The notes beneath the pieces are model-generated. The model saw only the letters and a list, made by a program, of their open reading frames with translations. It made no database searches and was not told where the DNA came from. Of a stretch of 64,000 nt of DNA, positions 53,047 through 62,403 are shown in pieces. Position numbers and translations under genes: made by a program. The stretch comes from a bacterium D16-56 (lineage in GTDB: Bacteria > Bacillota > Clostridia > Lachnospirales > Lachnospiraceae), in the NCBI GenBank assembly GCA_003611875.1, contig RAYY01000001.1, forward strand, positions 62,001 through 126,000, written 5' to 3'. Position 1 is the first letter of the stretch. The number at the start of each line of letters is the position of its first letter.

Positions 53047-54522
53047 TTAATGAATCAACGCTGTTGCCAGCGGAATTCCCACCAGAATCACTAAAATCAA
53101 CTCAATAGCCGCAAACATCATGGTGTGCATATAAATATCTTTTGATTTCAGCCACTCCTTATTTCCGTGAATCATGGCCGCAAAAGGTGACGCAGAAGGC
53201 GTCACAGAAGCGCTTGCCAGCACAAAAATAATAATCAGCGATGTGATAGGCGCCGAGTTAATCCCGCTTGACAAACAAAAGGAAGCGATCACCGGCTGCA
53301 TTAACATGCCTACCACCAGGCTGTTGCAGATATTGGTCAGAACTAAGGTAATCACCAACAAGGTCACATAAAATACCACCAGCGACATGCTGCTGAAAAT
53401 CGGGCGCAGAATGGTATTCAGAAATGCAGAAATACCTGTAGACTCATTGGTTAACACACTTCCCAAAAGAATAGCAGCCGTACAGAGGAAGAATGTTCCC
53501 CAAGCAAAGCCATTCATCACTTTATTAAATGGCAGCACCGGCTCATGCTTCTCTTTATCCAGGCTGACACAACAAAGGAGTGCCGTATAGCCTAGAGCGA
53601 TACCATAATTGTTGACGCTTAAAAACTTCATAATGCCCATATTTGGCAGCATACTTGGCAAAAGCATAGTCAAAATATAAAATACAAAGGAGATTGCCAT
53701 GAACTTCTGGTTGCCATTCAACGGAGGAAGCGGATTCCGCTTTAACATCTCCACATCCAGGTTCTTTAACTTCGTCACATCCGGACGCAGCACATATTTA
53801 CAAAACAGCACAATCACTGCAATAGACACAAAGCCATAAATCAGAGCTACAGCCAGATAAGAGGCACTGTTAATCATGACCTTATTTCCCATATTCTCTG
53901 TAATGCCGGCATAATTGCCGATTAGTGCTAAAGAATTTCCGCTGTAAGGCGGAACCGGAAAGCCTAGAAGCGTGGCAATGGCCACCAGAATCAACATAAT
54001 CGTAGGATACTTCTCTCCTTTTTTGATACCGATCTCCTGAAAAATATCATAGAGCACCGGCCAAAACAAAAAGATAGGGGAAAAGGGGCCTACAAAGGCA
54101 GCCATCAGCATGGCGCCAACCATCAACATGGCAGTAAATACCCAGGGTCTTCCGCTGTTGATCTTCATGGTAAGGAAAAAGCGTCCGATGTAAGCAGTCA
54201 GCTTGTTATATACCATGGAATTCATGACAATCATCAAAAACAGCATCTGGATAACTACAGGATTTCCAAAAGCAGCAGACAGAACCTGATTCATAGGAGC
54301 ATAGCTGGACACTCCGATCATAAAGATGCTCAAAATGCTTGACCAGACCGGATCCACGGTTGTCCAAAGATATAAAGTCCCAATAAATACTCCGATGATT
54401 TCCATGCCTACAGGAGTAATCTCCGGAAGACCCAGAGGCAGATAGCGAAACAATATCATGATGGACACTCCCACCAAAGAATGTATTGCTCGGCGGCTAA
54501 CCGGGGCTGCAGAATTGCTCAT
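53047..54522 (-). CDS. DASS/SLC13-like anion permease 2
   Basis: 491 residues, the same length as permease 1 and similar throughout: LPLGLPEITPVGMEI, GSVLTNESTGISAFL, VLTNICNSLVVGMLMQ and ASASVTPSASPFAAMIHGNK. About 11-12 membrane helices. It is the first gene of a two-gene operon with arylsulfotransferase 2. Its promoter carries the best PrfA-like box, shared with the divergent regulator. Substrate inferred only from context: an aryl sulfate, sulfate or exchange anion. Confidence 0.8.
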   Translation of the reverse strand: MSNSAAPVSRRAIHSLVGVSIMILFRYLPLGLPEITPVGMEIIGVFIGTLYLWTTVDPVWSSILSIFMIGVSSYAPMNQVLSAAFGNPVVIQMLFLMIVMNSMVYNKLTAYIGRFFLTMKINSGRPWVFTAMLMVGAMLMAAFVGPFSPIFLFWPVLYDIFQEIGIKKGEKYPTIMLILVAIATLLGFPVPPYSGNSLALIGNYAGITENMGNKVMINSASYLAVALIYGFVSIAVIVLFCKYVLRPDVTKLKNLDVEMLKRNPLPPLNGNQKFMAISFVFYILTMLLPSMLPNMGIMKFLSVNNYGIALGYTALLCCVSLDKEKHEPVLPFNKVMNGFAWGTFFLCTAAILLGSVLTNESTGISAFLNTILRPIFSSMSLVVFYVTLLVITLVLTNICNSLVVGMLMQPVIASFCLSSGINSAPITSLIIIFVLASASVTPSASPFAAMIHGNKEWLKSKDIYMHTMMFAAIELILVILVGIPLATALIH

Positions 54523-54569
54523 TGGTAAATACCTCCATTCCTTTTATAGAATTTATAGAAACTGATATT

Positions 54570-54655
54570 ATTTTAACATCTCCTTAGTCATTTTAGCATA
54601 ACATATGTTAAGTTTTTTCAAAAATATGGCAAAAATCTATAAATAGTGGTATACT
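54570..54655. promoter_or_regulatory. Divergent control region with perfect PrfA-like palindrome
   Basis: TAACATATGTTA (54599-54610) is a perfect 12-bp palindrome; with flanks it matches the Listeria PrfA box TTAACANNTGTTAA at 11 of 12 defined positions. For the permease 2 operon (reverse strand) the -10 is TAAAAT (54575-54570), start about 54563, so the box centre (54604.5) is at -41.5; the -35 is poor. For the regulator (+ strand) TATACT (54650-54655) gives a start near 54662, with the box at about -57.5, suggesting autoregulation. Confidence 0.72.
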
Positions 54656-54693
54656 GTTCACAGAAGTAATTTATCAAGGACGGTACGATTATT

Positions 54694-55380
54694 ATGGAAA
54701 TAAAGAACGAATTATTTGACTGTTTTTTCACCTATGGAGAACGGATTATTGTAGAAAAAAACAAGATTATATTTGCCCCGGACAACAAGCTGCAGAGTGA
54801 CTGTCTCTATTTTCTGGAATCCGGGCTGGTAGCCCTCATGAGCTATTCCCGGGGGGGCGAGGAGCGGGTATACCTTTATATGAAGGGGCCGCGGATCATT
54901 TCCTTCATGACTCTGCTAATCAGCATTACCAACAGTCACGAGATCACCGGCAATGTTTTTCCCAGCCACTTGGTTCAAATGACTAAAACCCGCTGTGTGC
55001 TTCACCGAATGCAAGGTCCTACCTTCCGCAGACTTTTAGATGAAGATCTGAAGTTTAACCGACTGATCCTTCAGGCAACGGCAGCGAACTTTCAGGAGGT
55101 CTTAAGCCATTTCCAACAGGCCCTGGAGGACAGCGCCAGCGTCCGCTTATGTCGGCTGCTCCTGGACTTCTGTGTTCTCAAGGACGGAAAAAAGATCCTT
55201 CCCAAGACCATGAGCTTTCTGGAAATGTCCAAATATTTAGGCACTCACCCTGTCACTGTGTCCCGCATTGTGGCTGTTCTCAAAAAGGAAGGCTGTATTG
55301 CCAAGGAGCAAGGTTCTGTGGTCATCAAAAATGAAGATCGGCTGAAGCAGATGATTGAGAATGGCATTGATATTAAATAA
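54694..55380 (+). CDS. Crp/Fnr-family transcriptional regulator
   Basis: 228 residues. The N-terminal cupin-like effector domain has YFLESGLVALMSYSRGGEER and YLYMKGPRIISFM. A long dimer helix is near residues 115-140. The C-terminal winged helix has the recognition helix in GTHPVTVSRIVAVLKKEG. There is no N-terminal Cys cluster, so it is not an oxygen-sensing Fnr. It is divergent from the permease 2 operon across a palindrome of the type bound by PrfA, itself a member of this superfamily. It is the likely activator of the three PrfA-like promoters (inference). The effector is unknown; a phenolic sulfate or phenol is attractive. Confidence 0.88.
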   Translation: MEIKNELFDCFFTYGERIIVEKNKIIFAPDNKLQSDCLYFLESGLVALMSYSRGGEERVYLYMKGPRIISFMTLLISITNSHEITGNVFPSHLVQMTKTRCVLHRMQGPTFRRLLDEDLKFNRLILQATAANFQEVLSHFQQALEDSASVRLCRLLLDFCVLKDGKKILPKTMSFLEMSKYLGTHPVTVSRIVAVLKKEGCIAKEQGSVVIKNEDRLKQMIENGIDIK

Positions 55381-55419
55381 GATCCAATACCCCATTATTT
55401 GGGGGAATCGGATCTTATT
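55376..55419. terminator. Bidirectional terminator
   Basis: AATAAGATCC and GGATCTTATT (10 bp) with an inner CCCC/GGGG pairing, between the convergent regulator and phosphoribosyltransferase genes; A and T tracts lie within the arms. Confidence 0.85.
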
Positions 55420-55444
55420 TTCCATTGGAGTTTGAAAGGCAATC

Positions 55445-56164
55445 CTAATCCAGAACACTGTAGCCATAGCTGTTAATAATGGCATCCAGCTTTACACCGT
55501 TTTTGCAATCCGGACATTCATTGGGATCCGAAAGCTTAAAGTCCGGCAGATCCTCCACACCGAATACGGAATTTACCAGATATCCGTCAATCTCATCCAC
55601 AGCAGAGAAGATTACAGAAATCCCCTCAATAATACCGCCGTAGGAGTTGATGCAGCGGATGCTCTTCGCGATCGTCCTGCCGGACATGGCTGTTGCCAGC
55701 ACAACCAGCACATGCTTGTCCTTCAGCATGGGACGGATGTTGTCCCGAACCACCATCTGACCGGTGGAATCAAACTCCGGTGTAATAATATAGCTGGTGT
55801 GGTGGCTGTTTAAGGTTGTAATGCCAACACTGGAAAGCTCTGATGCCACATAAGCCCCGATCACCTCACATCCATCCATACAAATAATGGTGTCAATGTG
55901 GGTTTTCGTGGCCAGAGAAGCCATCAGCTGCTCCATCTCCGCGCCAGCCAGAGAAATATTTCCTGACAGACTGACCCGGCTTACATAGCGGGATACCATG
56001 GCCTTTGCCACCTCCTGTGCATCCTTGCGGCGCATCTTCAAAGAGGCCATGTCAATATAATAATTAATATGAAAACGGTCCGATGAAAAATGTCCCTTAG
56101 TAACCTTCAGCGCCACCTCCGGGTTATCCTTGGCATAGATCTTTTTGGGTTCTGCCATGCTCAT
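55445..56164 (-). CDS. Phosphoribosyltransferase-like protein (orotate PRTase-like)
   Basis: 239 residues; AGGAGG 8 nt before the ATG at 56164. The type I PRTase fold is suggested by TIICMDGCEVIGAYVASEL, and the PRPP-binding position is held by LVVLATAMSGRT instead of a classic acidic-acidic loop. A C-terminal pair CPDCKNG may bind metal. Similar proteins are often annotated as orotate phosphoribosyltransferases, but the altered PRPP loop makes the activity uncertain. It lies downstream of nifJ with a terminator between. Confidence 0.7.
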   Translation of the reverse strand: MSMAEPKKIYAKDNPEVALKVTKGHFSSDRFHINYYIDMASLKMRRKDAQEVAKAMVSRYVSRVSLSGNISLAGAEMEQLMASLATKTHIDTIICMDGCEVIGAYVASELSSVGITTLNSHHTSYIITPEFDSTGQMVVRDNIRPMLKDKHVLVVLATAMSGRTIAKSIRCINSYGGIIEGISVIFSAVDEIDGYLVNSVFGVEDLPDFKLSDPNECPDCKNGVKLDAIINSYGYSVLD

Positions 56165-56283
56165 AGTCCATACCTCCTATATTCTTGATACTATCAGAGT
56201 ACCGCAAAATTACAAAAAAATCCATAACCAAGGCTAATAATGTAAAAATTCTTTTTCTTCCAGACCAGCCTTGTCTCCTAAAA

Positions 56284-56318
56284 ACAGCCCCCTGCAAAAA
56301 CCTCTTGCAGGGGACTGT
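56284..56318 (-). terminator. Terminator of nifJ
   Basis: On the reverse strand ACAGTCCCCTGCAA pairs with TTGCAGGGGGCTGT (one mismatch) and TTTTAGG follows. Confidence 0.85.
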
Positions 56319-56364
56319 CTGATTCATGGTCTGCCATATATGATGGCTCGCCGGCTCTGACTTT

Positions 56365-59300
56365 TTATTCGTTGCCGTACAGATTCACCAGCTTGGACAG
56401 ATACTCATATCTCTCCTTGGCCTCAGCCTCATTCTTCTCGAACAGTCTGGAAGCTCTCTCCGGATTCTTCATAGCCAGGGAAGCATAACGCACCTCGCCC
56501 TTTAAGAAGTCTTGATAGCCTTCCATCTTCGGAGCCTTGCTGTCTAAGGAGAACTTCTTCTCAGCAGTCGGATTAAAGCGGAAATTGTTCCAATAGCCGG
56601 TCTCAACAGCCAGCTTTTCTTCTTCCTGTGCCTTGCTCATGCCCTTCTTGATGCCGTGGTTAATACACGGAGCATAAGCCAGAATCAAGGACGGACCCGG
56701 ATAAGCCTCTGCCTCTGCAATGGCCTTCACGGTCTGGGCATAGTCTGCACCCATGGCAATCTGAGCCACATAGACATAGCCGTAAGACATGGCAATGCTT
56801 GCCAAATCCTTCTTCTTGGTCTCCTTACCGCCAGCTGCAAACTGAGCGACCGCACCGGTCTTGGTAGCCTTGGAGGACTGACCGCCCGTATTGGAGTAAA
56901 CCTCTGTATCATATACCATGATGTTAATATCCTTGCCGCTTGCCAGCACATGGTCCACACCGCCAAAGCCGATATCATAAGCCCATCCGTCACCGCCGAA
57001 GATCCACTGAGACTTCTTTGCCAGGAAATCCTTGTTGGCTACAATGTACTTACAGGTCGGACAGTCAATGCCTTCCAGAGCTGCCACCAGCTTGTCGGTA
57101 GCGCTTCCATTGAGAGCGCCGATGCCAAAGGTATCCAACCACTCCTTGCAGGCAGCCTTCACTTCCTCAGAAGCCTGGTCATTGGCTGCAACCGTCTCAA
57201 CCTTTTCCTTCAGCTCGTCACGGATCGCGTTCTGAGCCAGCAGCATACCAAATCCGAACTCTGCGTTATCCTCAAACAGGGAGTTGTCCCATGCCGGACC
57301 CTGTCCCCTTCCATTCACCGTATATGGGGTGGACGGTGAGGAGTTGCCCCAAATGGAAGAACATCCTGTGGCATTGGCAATGTACATCCTGTCGCCGAAA
57401 AGCTGGGTAATCAGCTTAGCATAAGGAGTCTCGCCGCAGCCAGCGCAGGCGCCGGAGAACTCAAGCAGAGGCTGCTTGAATTGGCTGCCCTTCACGGTGG
57501 TCTCTTTAAACTTGTCGATCACATCCTGCTTAATGGTTACGGTCTGGCCAAAGTCATAGATGGGCTGCTCATCCATATGGGATGCCAGCTTGTCCATGGT
57601 CAGAGCCTTCTCGCCCTTCTTGCCCGGGCAGACATTTGCACAGGATCCGCATCCGGTACAGTCAAGAGCAGAAACCGTAATCGCAAACTTGTAGTCTGCC
57701 ATACCCGTCATGGGCAGAACCTTCATATCAGCCGGAGCCTTTGCAGCCTCATCGGCAGTCATAGCCACCGGACGGATCACTGCATGAGGACATACATAAG
57801 AGCAGAAATTACACTGGATACAGTTGTCCGGATTCCAAACCGGTACATTCACTGCAATACCGCGCTTCTCATAGGCTGCAGAGCCGGACGGAGTGGAGCC
57901 GTCTACATACTCGGTAAATGCGGATACCGGAAGGCTGTTGCCCTCCTGAGCGCTGACCTTGGTCTGTACATTGTTGACAAAGTCAACAACATCTTTTCTT
58001 CCATCGGTCACTACCTTGTAATCCAGTCCCTCGTCTGCACAGTTCTTCCAGCTCTCCGGAACCTCTACCTTCACCACACCCTGAGCGCCTGCATCAATGG
58101 CAGCCCAGTTCTTCTTCACCACATCCTCGCCCTTACGGCCATAGGTCTTCTGAGCAGCGTCCTTCATAAGCTGAATCGCCTTCTCCTCCGGGATAATGCC
58201 GGTCAGCTTAAAGAATGCAGACTGGAGAATGGTATTGATACGGGTGGGACCCATACCGGTCTCAATACCGATCTTCACACCGTCAATGGTGTACAGGTTA
58301 ATGTTATGGTCAGCAATAAACTTCTTCATCTGACCCGGCAGATGCTTCTCCAACTCCTCTGCACTCCACGGGCAGTTGAGCAGGAAGGTACCGCCGTCAA
58401 CCAGCTCCTGAACCATGTTGTACTTGCGCACATATGCCGGATTGTGGCAGGCAACAAAGTTTGCCTGATGGATCAGATAGGTGGATTTGATCTTCTTGTG
58501 TCCGAAACGCAGGTGAGACATGGTCACGCCGCCGGACTTCTTGGAATCGTAATCAAAATATGCCTGAGCATACATGTCGGTGTTGTCGCCGATGATCTTA
58601 ATGGAGTTCTTATTGGCGCCTACCGTACCGTCTGCACCCAGACCCCAGAACTTACAGTTGGTGGTTCCCTCCGGAGTCGTAACCAAGGGAGCTCCCAGCG
58701 GCAGGGACAGGTGGGTCACGTCATCCTCAATGCCAATGGTAAATCTCTTCTTCTCATTGTTGCCATAAACAGCAACGATCTGTGCCGGGGTGGTATCCTT
58801 AGATCCCAGACCATAGCGGCCGGAAACAATCTCAACAGCATCAAACTTGCTGCCCTTTAATGCAGCAACAACATCCAGATACAGCGGCTCGCCTAAGGAG
58901 CCTGGCTCCTTGGTTCTGTCAAGGACTGAAATCTTCTTCACGGAATCCGGAATCGCTGCAATCAGAGCCTCAGCGCTGAACGGGCGGTACAGGCGAACCT
59001 TCACCACACCCACCTTGGCACCGGTTGTCTTTACCATATAGTCAATGGTTTCCTCGATGGTATCATTGACAGAACCCATGGCCACGATCACATGCTCGGC
59101 ATCTGCTGCGCCATAGTAGTTAAACAGCTTATAATCCGTACCGATCTTGGCGTTTACCTTGTCCATATACTCCTGCACAATGCCCGGCAGAGCATCATAA
59201 TACGGGTTGCAGGCTTCTCTTGCCTGGAAGAAAATATCCGGGTTCTGGGCAGAACCTCTCTGGCAAGGATGATTGGGGTTTAAAGCATGCTTACGGAACG

Positions 59301-59904
59301 CAGCAATCGCATCCCAGTCCGCCATCTCAGCCAGGTCGTCATAATCCCAGGCTTCGATCTTCTGAATCTCGTGAGAGGTACGGAAGCCGTCAAAGAAATT
59401 AATAAACGGAACCTTCCCCTTGATGGCTGCCAGATGGGCAACTGCAGTTAAGTCCATAACCTCCTGCACACTGGATTCGCACAGCATAGCGCAGCCAGTC
59501 TGGCGGCAGGCATAAACATCCGAGTGATCGCCGAAAATAGACAGCGCATGGCTGGCTAAAGCACGTGCAGATACATTGATCACGCCCGGAAGCTGCTCAC
59601 CGGCAATCTTGTACAGGTTAGGAATCATCAGTAACAGACCCTGGGAAGCAGTATAGGTGGTAGTAAGAGCACCTGCTGCCAGGGAGCCGTGGACGGCACC
59701 TGCTGCGCCTGCCTCAGACTGCATCTCAGTGATCTGTACCGTGCGGCCGAAAATATTCTTTCTGCCCTCGGTCGCCCATTCGTCCGTATGCTCGGGCATA
59801 ACGGAAGAGGGGGTGATGGGATACATAGCAGCTACTTCGGTAAATGCATACGAAGCATGAGCAGCAGCCTGATTACCATCCATGGTTTTCATTTTTCTTG
59901 CCAT
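56365..59904 (-). CDS. nifJ: Pyruvate:ferredoxin (flavodoxin) oxidoreductase
   Basis: 1179 residues, the full single-chain length. Domain order: pyruvate-binding domain I (AYPITPSSVMPEH), domains II-III, the ferredoxin-like domain with two 4Fe-4S motifs (CIQCNFCSYVCP and CTGCGSCANVCP), then the thiamine diphosphate domain (CAGCGETPYAKL, GDGWAYDIGFGG, NTGGQSSKAT). It oxidises pyruvate and CoA to acetyl-CoA and CO2 while reducing ferredoxin, the central step of clostridial fermentation. Single gene with its own promoter and terminator. Long open frames antisense to it are artefacts of its codon use. Confidence 0.97.
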   Translation of the reverse strand: MARKMKTMDGNQAAAHASYAFTEVAAMYPITPSSVMPEHTDEWATEGRKNIFGRTVQITEMQSEAGAAGAVHGSLAAGALTTTYTASQGLLLMIPNLYKIAGEQLPGVINVSARALASHALSIFGDHSDVYACRQTGCAMLCESSVQEVMDLTAVAHLAAIKGKVPFINFFDGFRTSHEIQKIEAWDYDDLAEMADWDAIAAFRKHALNPNHPCQRGSAQNPDIFFQAREACNPYYDALPGIVQEYMDKVNAKIGTDYKLFNYYGAADAEHVIVAMGSVNDTIEETIDYMVKTTGAKVGVVKVRLYRPFSAEALIAAIPDSVKKISVLDRTKEPGSLGEPLYLDVVAALKGSKFDAVEIVSGRYGLGSKDTTPAQIVAVYGNNEKKRFTIGIEDDVTHLSLPLGAPLVTTPEGTTNCKFWGLGADGTVGANKNSIKIIGDNTDMYAQAYFDYDSKKSGGVTMSHLRFGHKKIKSTYLIHQANFVACHNPAYVRKYNMVQELVDGGTFLLNCPWSAEELEKHLPGQMKKFIADHNINLYTIDGVKIGIETGMGPTRINTILQSAFFKLTGIIPEEKAIQLMKDAAQKTYGRKGEDVVKKNWAAIDAGAQGVVKVEVPESWKNCADEGLDYKVVTDGRKDVVDFVNNVQTKVSAQEGNSLPVSAFTEYVDGSTPSGSAAYEKRGIAVNVPVWNPDNCIQCNFCSYVCPHAVIRPVAMTADEAAKAPADMKVLPMTGMADYKFAITVSALDCTGCGSCANVCPGKKGEKALTMDKLASHMDEQPIYDFGQTVTIKQDVIDKFKETTVKGSQFKQPLLEFSGACAGCGETPYAKLITQLFGDRMYIANATGCSSIWGNSSPSTPYTVNGRGQGPAWDNSLFEDNAEFGFGMLLAQNAIRDELKEKVETVAANDQASEEVKAACKEWLDTFGIGALNGSATDKLVAALEGIDCPTCKYIVANKDFLAKKSQWIFGGDGWAYDIGFGGVDHVLASGKDINIMVYDTEVYSNTGGQSSKATKTGAVAQFAAGGKETKKKDLASIAMSYGYVYVAQIAMGADYAQTVKAIAEAEAYPGPSLILAYAPCINHGIKKGMSKAQEEEKLAVETGYWNNFRFNPTAEKKFSLDSKAPKMEGYQDFLKGEVRYASLAMKNPERASRLFEKNEAEAKERYEYLSKLVNLYGNE

Positions 59905-59968
59905 TTGATTTTCCTCCTACAAATGTGAATATTGCTCGTTCCGGTAAAACCCCGGAATCCTGTCTTTT

Positions 59969-59996
59969 ATTATAGCAACTTTTTATCATTTTGCAA
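59969..59996 (-). promoter_or_regulatory. Promoter of nifJ
   Basis: On the reverse strand TTGCAA (59996-59991), 16-nt spacer, TATAAT (59974-59969). The leader contains TTCCGG/CCGGAA (59939-59957), a short inverted repeat downstream of the start site. Confidence 0.7.
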
Positions 59997-60047
59997 ATAC
60001 GAAAACCATAAAAAACAAGTATTATTTCTCATACAATGCAAGAAAAC

Positions 60048-60079
60048 AGGAGATATCCGTCCTGCGGCGGATATCTCCT
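60048..60079 (-). terminator. Terminator of the VanW-domain gene
   Basis: AGGAGATATCCG and CGGATATCTCCT (12 bp, 8-nt loop); on the reverse strand GTTTTCTTG follows. Confidence 0.85.
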
Positions 60080-60138
60080 GTTCCATACATATTATTACCA
60101 AGAGCGTCTCACAACAAATCCTTTGTCCCACGGGTCTG

Positions 60139-62124
60139 TCAGTTGCCCGGCATAGGCGCCACAATGGGCGGAACATTGGTCTGAGGTCCTGGGTCCTCTC
60201 CTGCCTCCGGTCCCGGCTGAACTGAGGCGCTGGTTGTCTGAGGCGGCGCCGGCATCTGCACAGGCTGAGTGGCAGAGCTGCCTCCGCCAGGTCCTTCGCC
60301 TACCGTATTGCTGCCTCCCGAGCTGCTTTGCTGTCCGCCGCCAGGTCCGGCGGACGTTCCGCTTCCTGTACCGCCGCCCGGGGTGCTGCTTCCCGTGCCC
60401 GGATTTTTTACGCCCGTGCTGGTATCAGGCTGAACAAAACCGTCTCCTGCTCCCTCCGGCGCAATGGAGGACTCCTGGTTGGGATCCACAGTACTCTCAG
60501 CAGGCGCAGACTCGGTAGGCGCTACGGTTCCTGTAGAGTTGCGCAGAATAACAGGAGCATGTCCCTTGTACCGTACCGTATGATCCACATCCTGGCTGAT
60601 CACCTCATCCCCCTTCTTGACCACCAGACGAGTCTCCCAGTAGCTTCCCTTGCTGCCTGCACTCTTCTGCTTTTCCACCCCCGGCTCCAAAGTCGGATCC
60701 TCTTCATAGGTAGGGGCCGGCGGGTCCAGGTCATTTAACTTGGTGGATTTCAGGGAGTAGGTCACTCCCTCCTCCAGCACCGGCACTCCATAGATGGATA
60801 TGGTTATGGTCTGATCCGAATATCTGGCCCGAATCCCGATGGCTGCGCTGGAATTGTTCACAAACTTATAGTCTGGTCCATTCCAGCTGACCGTAGCGTC
60901 AGTTCCCGGAGTCACGTAAGAAGGCTCATAGGTGTGGGATTGACGCTTTGTGGTCTTCAGACCGGATTTTAATACTGCATTATACAGAGTAGACGAGGTC
61001 TGGCACACACCCCCTCCGATCTCCTCCACCACCTCGCCGTTGTTGTAGGCGGCTGCTCCTTTATATCCCTTTGCCTCGGTTCTCTGTCCTACCGTCTCAT
61101 TAAAGGAAAACTCCTCCCCCGGCTGCAGGATCGTACCGTTAATCGCCTCTGCAGAAAGCTTAACATTCGTATTGCGCTTACTGTTGGAAGTGGTTTTCGT
61201 GGTAAAGGTACCAATGGTCTTATATTTCTCCTTTGCCGTCTCCTCGCTAAATTCTGGTTCCACTGGATTCATCACGGCTGTAAGCTTTGCATCAAAGTCC
61301 TTCTTCTTTACGGCATCTAAAATGTCCTTTGTCAGCTTTTCCTGATCCAAAGCCTGTCCCTGCTCTGCACCGGTAAAGAGGAACTTGTCCGAAGCCTTGT
61401 CATAGCTGGAAATCGAACCGTTCTTAGCTGCCTTATCCCACTTGGCTGCTGCTTTGGCCGCTTCTGCCGCAGCCGCTTCCTCCAAACCGTCCGTATCCAG
61501 AGAATACTTTTCCTTGGGCTCGCCGGAATAAATCTCTGTCAAAAGGGTATCTACTTTACCGCCCATTAGATCCGTGATCTCATAGGTGTCCTCCTGCCAG
61601 GAAACCGTCATGGCCCAGGGATAATTCTCGAGAATCGCCTCCCTGGCCTGTTCCCGGGACATTCCGGTAATATTCACCCCGTCAACCAGCACCTCCTTCT
61701 GAAGCTCTGTCTCCGGAACCGAGCTGGTGATCTCTGTCTCGGTTTCCATCTCCAAAGGTTCCTTATCCATGCCTTTTATAAAAAATACAATCAAGGTAAT
61801 CGCTGCAATCAAAAGCACGCCGCCTACGGCCAGCTTTTTAAAGTCATCCTCCTGTCTCCGCTTTCCCTTTCCATGGCCTCGTCCATGGCTTGAACTGCCA
61901 TAACGGCTGCTGCTTCCCCTTGCAGAAGTGCTTCTGGTTCCAGAGGAGCTGTGTCCGGAGACGCCTCTTGCAGAGGTTCCTCTGGAAGCGGTCCCTCTGG
62001 AAGCGCTGCTTCTGGTTCCGGAGGACCCGGTTCTGCCCCTGGAGGCGCTGCTTCTGCTCCTAGAACTATTCCTTGCCCTGGAATTGCCTGAATTGTACAT
62101 CTGATCTTCGTCGTACCTGCTCAT
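60139..62124 (-). CDS. VanW-domain membrane-anchored cell-wall protein
   Basis: 661 residues from ATG at 62124 (GGGTGG upstream); a GTG three codons earlier lacks a site. Residues 1-85 are cytoplasmic Ser/Arg/Gly low complexity (SRSRSSASRGRTGSSG, HGRGHGKGKRRQ). A membrane helix follows (LAVGGVLLIAAITLIVFFI). The outside part has a YoaR-like putative peptidoglycan-binding region (GVNITGMSREQAREAI) and a VanW domain (about 300-440) with LQPGEEFSFNETVG and EEIGGGVCQTSSTLYNAVL. A Pro/Gly/Ser-rich tail ends it. Probable role in cell-wall assembly; despite the name, vancomycin resistance is not implied. Confidence 0.87.
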   Translation of the reverse strand: MSRYDEDQMYNSGNSRARNSSRSRSSASRGRTGSSGTRSSASRGTASRGTSARGVSGHSSSGTRSTSARGSSSRYGSSSHGRGHGKGKRRQEDDFKKLAVGGVLLIAAITLIVFFIKGMDKEPLEMETETEITSSVPETELQKEVLVDGVNITGMSREQAREAILENYPWAMTVSWQEDTYEITDLMGGKVDTLLTEIYSGEPKEKYSLDTDGLEEAAAAEAAKAAAKWDKAAKNGSISSYDKASDKFLFTGAEQGQALDQEKLTKDILDAVKKKDFDAKLTAVMNPVEPEFSEETAKEKYKTIGTFTTKTTSNSKRNTNVKLSAEAINGTILQPGEEFSFNETVGQRTEAKGYKGAAAYNNGEVVEEIGGGVCQTSSTLYNAVLKSGLKTTKRQSHTYEPSYVTPGTDATVSWNGPDYKFVNNSSAAIGIRARYSDQTITISIYGVPVLEEGVTYSLKSTKLNDLDPPAPTYEEDPTLEPGVEKQKSAGSKGSYWETRLVVKKGDEVISQDVDHTVRYKGHAPVILRNSTGTVAPTESAPAESTVDPNQESSIAPEGAGDGFVQPDTSTGVKNPGTGSSTPGGGTGSGTSAGPGGGQQSSSGGSNTVGEGPGGGSSATQPVQMPAPPQTTSASVQPGPEAGEDPGPQTNVPPIVAPMPGN

Positions 62125-62256
62125 AATTACCACCCATTTTCTTTATACTACATACCTTTATGAGTATAACATACTTTGCCGAAAAGGGAATTAAATTTTT
62201 TTAAAATTATCCTCTTTTTTTTCGCCATTTATCACAATTATTTTTTTACACCCTAT

Positions 62257-62298
62257 ACAAGTACAGTGCTGCCGAAATTTAAGCAAGGCTGTACTTGT
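62257..62298 (+). other. Inverted repeat upstream of the Cys/Gly-rich gene
   Basis: Perfect 10-bp arms ACAAGTACAG and CTGTACTTGT with a 22-nt spacer, about 105 bp before the start. A second weaker pair TTTCCG/CGGAAA follows. It may be an operator or leader stem. Nothing else stands out in the 279-bp gap. Confidence 0.5.
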
Positions 62299-62403
62299 CT
62301 CGATCCGTCTGAAAAACTTTCCGCAAATTTTTCAAAAAAATCGGAAACTGTGACATGCAGGCCCACATATGATGCATTGTAAATAATTTTTGGAGGAACT
62401 GGT

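Noticed and set aside
57481-58860. 459-codon open frame antisense to nifJ
   Set aside because: It lies wholly within the strongly supported nifJ gene, has no matching ribosome site, and its sequence looks like a mirror of biased codon use.
62167-62178. TAACATACTTTG near the VanW gene start as a fourth PrfA-like box
   Set aside because: The second half-site is poor, no -10 lies at the right distance on either strand, and A+T-rich gaps will give such matches by chance.
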